Assembly: GCF_000524195.1 (NCBI RefSeq)
Contig: NW_020170388.1
Span: 1,754,303 to 1,818,302 of the forward strand
DNA from: Echinococcus granulosus
Lineage: Eukaryota > Platyhelminthes > Cestoda > Cyclophyllidea > Taeniidae
DNA: 64,000 nt
Direction of reading: 5' to 3'
The translations under genes were made by a program, and so were the position numbers. The notes beneath the pieces were generated by a model. That model was not told where the DNA came from. It did no database searches and saw only the letters and a program-made list of their open reading frames with translations. Shown one piece after another: positions 60,372 to 64,000 of this stretch (positions are counted from its first letter, which is position 1; every line of letters starts with the position of its first letter).

Positions 60372-61315
60372 TTAAGAGACTTCATGGATGGTCAGTTCTA
60401 GAAAATTACTCTGAAAGTAGTGCGGTGGCCACACTGTGGTCATCTCGCACCATCTTACATTCTCGACAGAGGGAAGCATTATGACAACCAAGAGAAATTT
60501 TTCATGTTGGTCACTAAGATAAGGCGCCATTCCTTTAGATTCATTTCTATTTATCTGACTTGGAAAACATTTACCTATTTTCCTACCTCACTGGGTAGAT
60601 CAGATTTTTGAGTTGTGAGACAATTTTTTTGCAAAAATAAGGGAATGGCTGACGCAAATGGCAAAAAATGCCAAGTGAGTGTAAATTCAGTGACAGAGGC
60701 AGATGAAAGATCTGCCTGTTGAAGCCACCACTCCCATCGGTCACGTGGCGCCTTCTCCATTGGCATGAGTCCCAGCATAGCCAATGAGAAGTAATGAGTG
60801 TGCTAGCCATGGCTGCCATCACCTTAAGTTGTTGTGGTCTTGTGTTATTTCAGACAATATTTTCTGCCATGCGTCTACCACTTCTGATTGTCCTGTTTCT
60901 AATTCTTCTAGCCGTATCATCGCATGGACTACGCCGTTCCCCTCGACAACATTACCGCTCTCTCAGATTGAAACAGTGGAGAAGTTTAGCAGTGGCAAAG
61001 AAAAGTGGACCCCCTAGGCATTTTAACAAGGACAATCTAAAATTCCACTTGATTATTATGTCAGTAAAGAAGAAGGAGAAACAGGTGCAGGTGGAGAGGA
61101 ATAAGGAGGAACTGATATTGCGTTTGTGAAATATCGGGATAGATTATAAGAAGGAAAGTCAAAGATGGTGGGTCGAAATACTCTTAGTGAATTTCTCTTC
61201 CTACGATTGCTTGTCTATTTTTTGCTTAATTCCGAGATATTCACTTACCTCATAAAGTTGGCCTTCAATTTGTGTCCCTTCTTCACTACGTCCAATTCCT
61301 GCATTCCATCCTTTT
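60372..61315 (-). CDS. Candidate multi-exon gene, C-terminal part, function unknown
   Basis: Four minus-strand exons chain in phase: 61249-61315 (KGWNAGIGRSEEGTQIEGQL then YE, GTAAGT donor), 60587-60648 (PFPYFCKKIVSQLKNLIYPV, acceptor TTTGCGTCAG), 60459-60513 (SDQHEKFLLVVIMLPSVEN, GTAAGA donor) and 60372-60410 (NFLELTIHEVS, TAA at 60372-60374, acceptor CTACTTTCAG). Introns are 600, 73 and 48 nt. Two weaker exons upstream also fit in phase: 61423-61481 (TELQWPTFISTFSYIYHDK) and one ending at 61514 (KPKDSANLPVMIPCLS, GTAAGC). Three consecutive compatible junctions make this more than an open frame, but no protein family was recognised. The 600-nt intron contains the 60869-61129 peptide gene on the opposite strand. 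Confidence 0.5.
60781..60853 (+). promoter_or_regulatory. Core promoter of the 60869 peptide gene
   Basis: AGCCAATGAGAAG (CCAAT 60781-60785), CCTTAAGTT (60823-60829) and TTATTTCAGAC (TCAG 60850-60853), 15 nt before the ATG. CCAAT-to-TCAG distance is about 70 nt against 67 nt at the 36509 gene. Confidence 0.5.
60869..61129 (+). CDS. Secreted basic peptide precursor, 86 aa
   Basis: The frame is open from further upstream, but the start is placed at 60869 because family members all begin Met-Arg at the hydrophobic core: MRLPLLIVLFLILLAVSSHG, with cleavage probable before LRRSPRQHYR. The mature part is basic and cysteine-free (SLRLKQWRSLAVAKKSGPPR, then FHLIIMSVKKKEKQVQVERN). The start of the mature part resembles the 24117 gene (LRRSRSRSDY). 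The C-terminal third is more acidic/mixed than in sisters and has no typical ending, so it may be a diverged or frame-altered member. AATAAA lies at about 61344. The gene sits inside a 600-nt intron of the candidate minus-strand gene 60372-61315. Function unknown. Confidence 0.72.
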   Translation: MRLPLLIVLFLILLAVSSHGLRRSPRQHYRSLRLKQWRSLAVAKKSGPPRHFNKDNLKFHLIIMSVKKKEKQVQVERNKEELILRL

Positions 61316-61782
61316 CTTCCTCCGATTTCCCCGTAATTGATACAATAAAGTAAATGATGAGGAATTAAGTAGAATTCCTTGTTTGGATGATTTTATGGTA
61401 GATGTTAGAGGTGTCAGTACACCTCTTATCGTGATAAATGTAGCTAAATGTGGAAATAAATGTTGGCCATTGAAGTTCTGTCTAGTAAGGAGGCTGCTTA
61501 ATGTAGAGCTTACCGATAAACAAGGGATCATGACTGGGAGATTCGCTGAGTCTTTTGGCTTAATCAACCACTCCTTCCTTCCCAATCACTTTTTTACTTC
61601 TTCCGGCACTATCTCAAATCGTAGTCAAATTGTTCGTCTCCTACATTTTGTGTTATAGAGGCTTATATGCGCAAGTTCATATTCTGTTGACATTCAAAAC
61701 GTAGTAGTTAATAGGTGAGACTTGTATTTGCAGAGACAAATGAGTGAGTAAGGCTGTAGAACGACGTGGGTATACGCAAAAG

Positions 61783-61836
61783 CCTAGCCGGTTAGTAGAG
61801 CGTTTCGAGGTCATGAGCTAGTTTTAAATCCACGTG
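61783..61836 (+). repeat. tRNA-like (SINE-type) fragment
   Basis: TAGCCGGTTAGTAGAGCG looks like a tRNA D arm/A box, and GAGGTCATGAGCTAG then TTTTAAATCC resembles the variable/T arm found in tRNA-derived SINE heads. The anticodon arm and acceptor stem do not fold, so it is not a working tRNA. Confidence 0.35.
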
Positions 61837-62344
61837 ATTATGGAGACTGGTTGAACTTAGTCTCGTAGCATGCGATTATGCATGTAAAGTGCAACAGTAC
61901 ATGATTGGAACCAAACAGGAGAAAGGGAGCGAGAATACCGTGCGAACTTCAAAATATCTATAGTGTCTCCAGTAGGAATGGCAGCAGCGACGAATTTTAA
62001 GGGCAGTTTACCAACTTTTCGCTCTGCACCTTATTCTACGCTCGCTAACTTGGTACACATGACAGAACGACCTGGAACTACTTTCCGATAGTACTACATG
62101 AAGCAGATCCCATGGGTGCAGTATGTACATTAGTAGATTATATTGTTTAGCTGCTGTTTTCTCAGTGTTTGTCAGACTAATTGGTTGGTCTCGGCGATAA
62201 TTGCGGAGGTAGAGGGCAGTGTGTCTTTTAATTTTTATTATGGCATCTAGTACACGTCCTTTATATTCTTTTTATGGCCTTAAAGCGTAACTGCGTTGGC
62301 TGAAGGGAGCTTGAATATTCTTTGAGATTTGCATTTGATTAACA

Positions 62345-63080
62345 GTTTATCCGAGGTTACTCGAAGTTTTACGATACGTCAGTAAAAACCTTTTCAAGAC
62401 TTCAATAGCACTTGCTTGAGTTTGACAAGGAACCGCTCCGTCCGTCTGTTGGATTGAAGCTGAAAGAGTTGAGGGAGAATATGCACAATGGTAGGATGGC
62501 AGGAAAAGTAATGGAGCTTCTGTGAAGTAAATTGTGCTCTGCTGTCCGTAACCAACATATTAGGGAGTCAGTGTTGGCTGACGATTTGGGTCAGCACTTG
62601 TAACGTCATAGCGGTCGTAACAGGGATTGCAGGTGCTATCCACGACCACTTTGAAACGCATTCAACAAAACATCGATTAGACCGGCGAAGTCAAGATAGA
62701 TTTGTAGCCAAAGCACACCTAGCCTAAGGTTAAAGTACCGGTTGGAGTTTCTGAGGTACCTTAGCTGTTCGTTGGGATTGGCGATGGCTTTTAACAAAAT
62801 CGACAAATCCTTTGTCCATCGGTGGTTAGTGAGCCAAATTTTTAGCAAAGTTCTTCATGTTAATGACGCCAGGATGAGCAAAGTGAAATTGGCTAAGTGC
62901 CAGCAGACGTTAAAAATACGAATGGCAAACAACAGACAGCCTTCGAGAATGAGTACTGAGTCATGGCGATGGAATATTGGTGTGAAGTGGATGTTGAGTA
63001 AGGAAATTGGCCATTTATATTTTCGACGATGCACGTCAGCTGCACCAACATGTAGCCAGAAAGAAGTGGTCACTGGAAGA
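62345..63080 (-). mobile_element. Ty3/gypsy retrotransposon relic, integrase region
   Basis: Reading the minus strand, successive frames give the hallmarks of a Ty3/gypsy (metazoan K02A2.6-like) polyprotein in order: a pre-integrase block with EGCLLF near 62930; the HPG motif HPGVINMKNFAK near 62850-62878; the start of the integrase core as YLDFAGLIDV at about 62660-62690; VTDSRAQFTS at about 62520-62555, containing the second catalytic Asp context; LQSNRRTERF near 62440-62470, where the usual Pro-Gln-Ser-Asn-Gly and Glu lie; and FLLTYRKTSSNLG near 62350-62390. Frameshifts and stops separate them, so it is inactive. Reverse transcriptase, gag and LTRs were not identified. The 174-codon open frame on the plus strand here (62742-63266) is a shadow. 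Confidence 0.85.
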
Positions 63081-64000
63081 ACTCAAACAACAGTGGAGTG
63101 TAGGTTCCAGTCAGGTCTCAGGTCCTGCAGAGAGGACATGCAGTTAACATCGAGAAGTGCAAAGACAAACCAGCCCTACCGTCTGAGGCGGTTACAAAAA
63201 GGAAGGACAGAAGTTATTAAAAGTCTTCCACCCGAGGTAACAGTAAACCGCCTGTGTCAAAATTGAACACTGCAAGTAAAACATAATAGGACATCAGCTT
63301 CATAGATAAAATGCTCTTTTCGGATTTCCATGATGCTATTCTTAAAAGGTAAAACAAGATCTTGCAGATTAGAAAAAATGTGAATTTTAAAATCTTTGCC
63401 TAAGCATATTTAGGGCTAAAAAGCGTAGAGGAATGGTAGACAAATAGACAGGCGAAAAAAATGCTATGATTGTAAGTGAACACCCATTTTACCATTAGTT
63501 CGGTAAGCGCTGTGCAAACACCAACAAATCGGTTGATGCGGCGTTGACAATTTAATTGACTAACACCCATGAGGGTAACTAGAAGACTGCTGGATAAACT
63601 GCCATAAAAGAATAACATTATAGTAGAGTGAGAATAAGCAAGCAGTGGTACACCAAAGACGCAATAAATTAATGTACATTGCACTTTTATGTAAAGAAAT
63701 GAATAAATCACTCCCGTTGATTTACATGTCACCCACAATGACATTAAAGATTTTACATTTTCTTGTAAAATTAACATCACCTAGCGATACACTCCTCATT
63801 AGACTGATGCCACCAGTACTACGTATTTTTAACCCTCCACATTCTTTTGAGTTGATCAATAAATGACAAGAGACGAACAATGCACACTTCTCTTTCTACC
63901 AAATATGTCAACTTCTATTGATGCTTCAAGGACGACGTGCGCGCAGTTGAATCGATTGTAAATAACTGGGCTCAGCACATTCAAGATAGGTGATATAATT
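63081..64000. other. Window end, no supported gene
   Basis: By position the minus strand here could hold the upstream (RNase H/RT) part of the gypsy relic. The hydrophobic 126-codon minus frame at 63400-63780 does not show RT or RNase H motifs I could recognise. Confidence 0.3.

Noticed and set aside
62742..63266. Longest plus-strand open frame (174 codons)
   Set aside because: It lies antisense to the gypsy integrase motifs, which read on the minus strand; no family signal on plus.
63400..63780. 126-codon hydrophobic minus-strand frame as gypsy RNase H or a membrane protein
   Set aside because: No RNase H or RT motifs and no start or splice support.
1..64000. CRISPR arrays, operons, prophage or other bacterial systems
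   Set aside because: No spaced direct repeats, ribosome-binding sites or bacterial genes; introns and tRNA-Sec structure are eukaryotic.

Overview
The window is AT-rich metazoan DNA from a draft scaffold, with two runs of exactly 100 N at 21403-21502 and 51441-51540. It is gene-poor and has no bacterial features. Three things point to an animal: a selenocysteine tRNA gene, a multi-exon gene of the neuroguidin/Sas10-LCP5 family split by very short GT-AG introns (about 27-131 nt), and a decayed Ty3/gypsy integrase. The tiny introns would fit a parasitic flatworm, but that is inference and no species is claimed.

The main content is a dispersed cluster of small, intronless genes for short secreted peptides. 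Each begins Met-Arg, then a leucine-rich signal peptide, then a very basic mature part that is cysteine-free or nearly so. Seven are intact: minus strand at 24117-24437, 25123-25440 and 28351-28659; plus strand at 36509-36790, 44036-44314, 56775-57014 and 60869-61129. Three remnants accompany them: 14639-14947 and 16082-16260 (minus) and about 38000-38215 (plus). All members left of about 29 kb read left and all members right of about 36 kb read right. The minus-strand group is rich in Tyr/His with a basic tail ending Tyr-Tyr or Tyr-Asn. Two plus-strand members share a lysine-rich amphipathic C-terminal segment. Most intact members have a CCAAT box upstream and a TATA/TTTAAG-like element about 30 nt before a TCAG-type start. 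The best inference is a co-regulated secreted cationic peptide family (antimicrobial, tanning/eggshell or venom-like roles cannot be separated).

The cluster is growing and decaying by local duplication. A block at about 23.95-25.45 kb (two live genes) is paralogous to about 14.53-16.30 kb, where both copies are dead and a ~460 bp insert sits between them. A second unit repeats at about 34.93-35.56, 36.4-37.95 and 38.0-38.65 kb.

Layout: 2.7-3.3 kb, possible minus-strand exons; 4994-5080, tRNA-Sec; 5714-6599, C-terminal exons of neuroguidin; 6.6-14.5 kb, mostly empty with a dispersed repeat; 14.5-28.7 kb, leftward peptide arm plus isolated candidate exons; 34.9-61.1 kb, rightward peptide arm; 59.8-61.6 kb, two converging candidate multi-exon genes, one hosting the 60869 peptide gene in an intron on the opposite strand; 62.3-63.1 kb, Ty3/gypsy integrase relic. 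Calls made only from an open frame plus splice sites carry low confidence, because such combinations also arise by chance.
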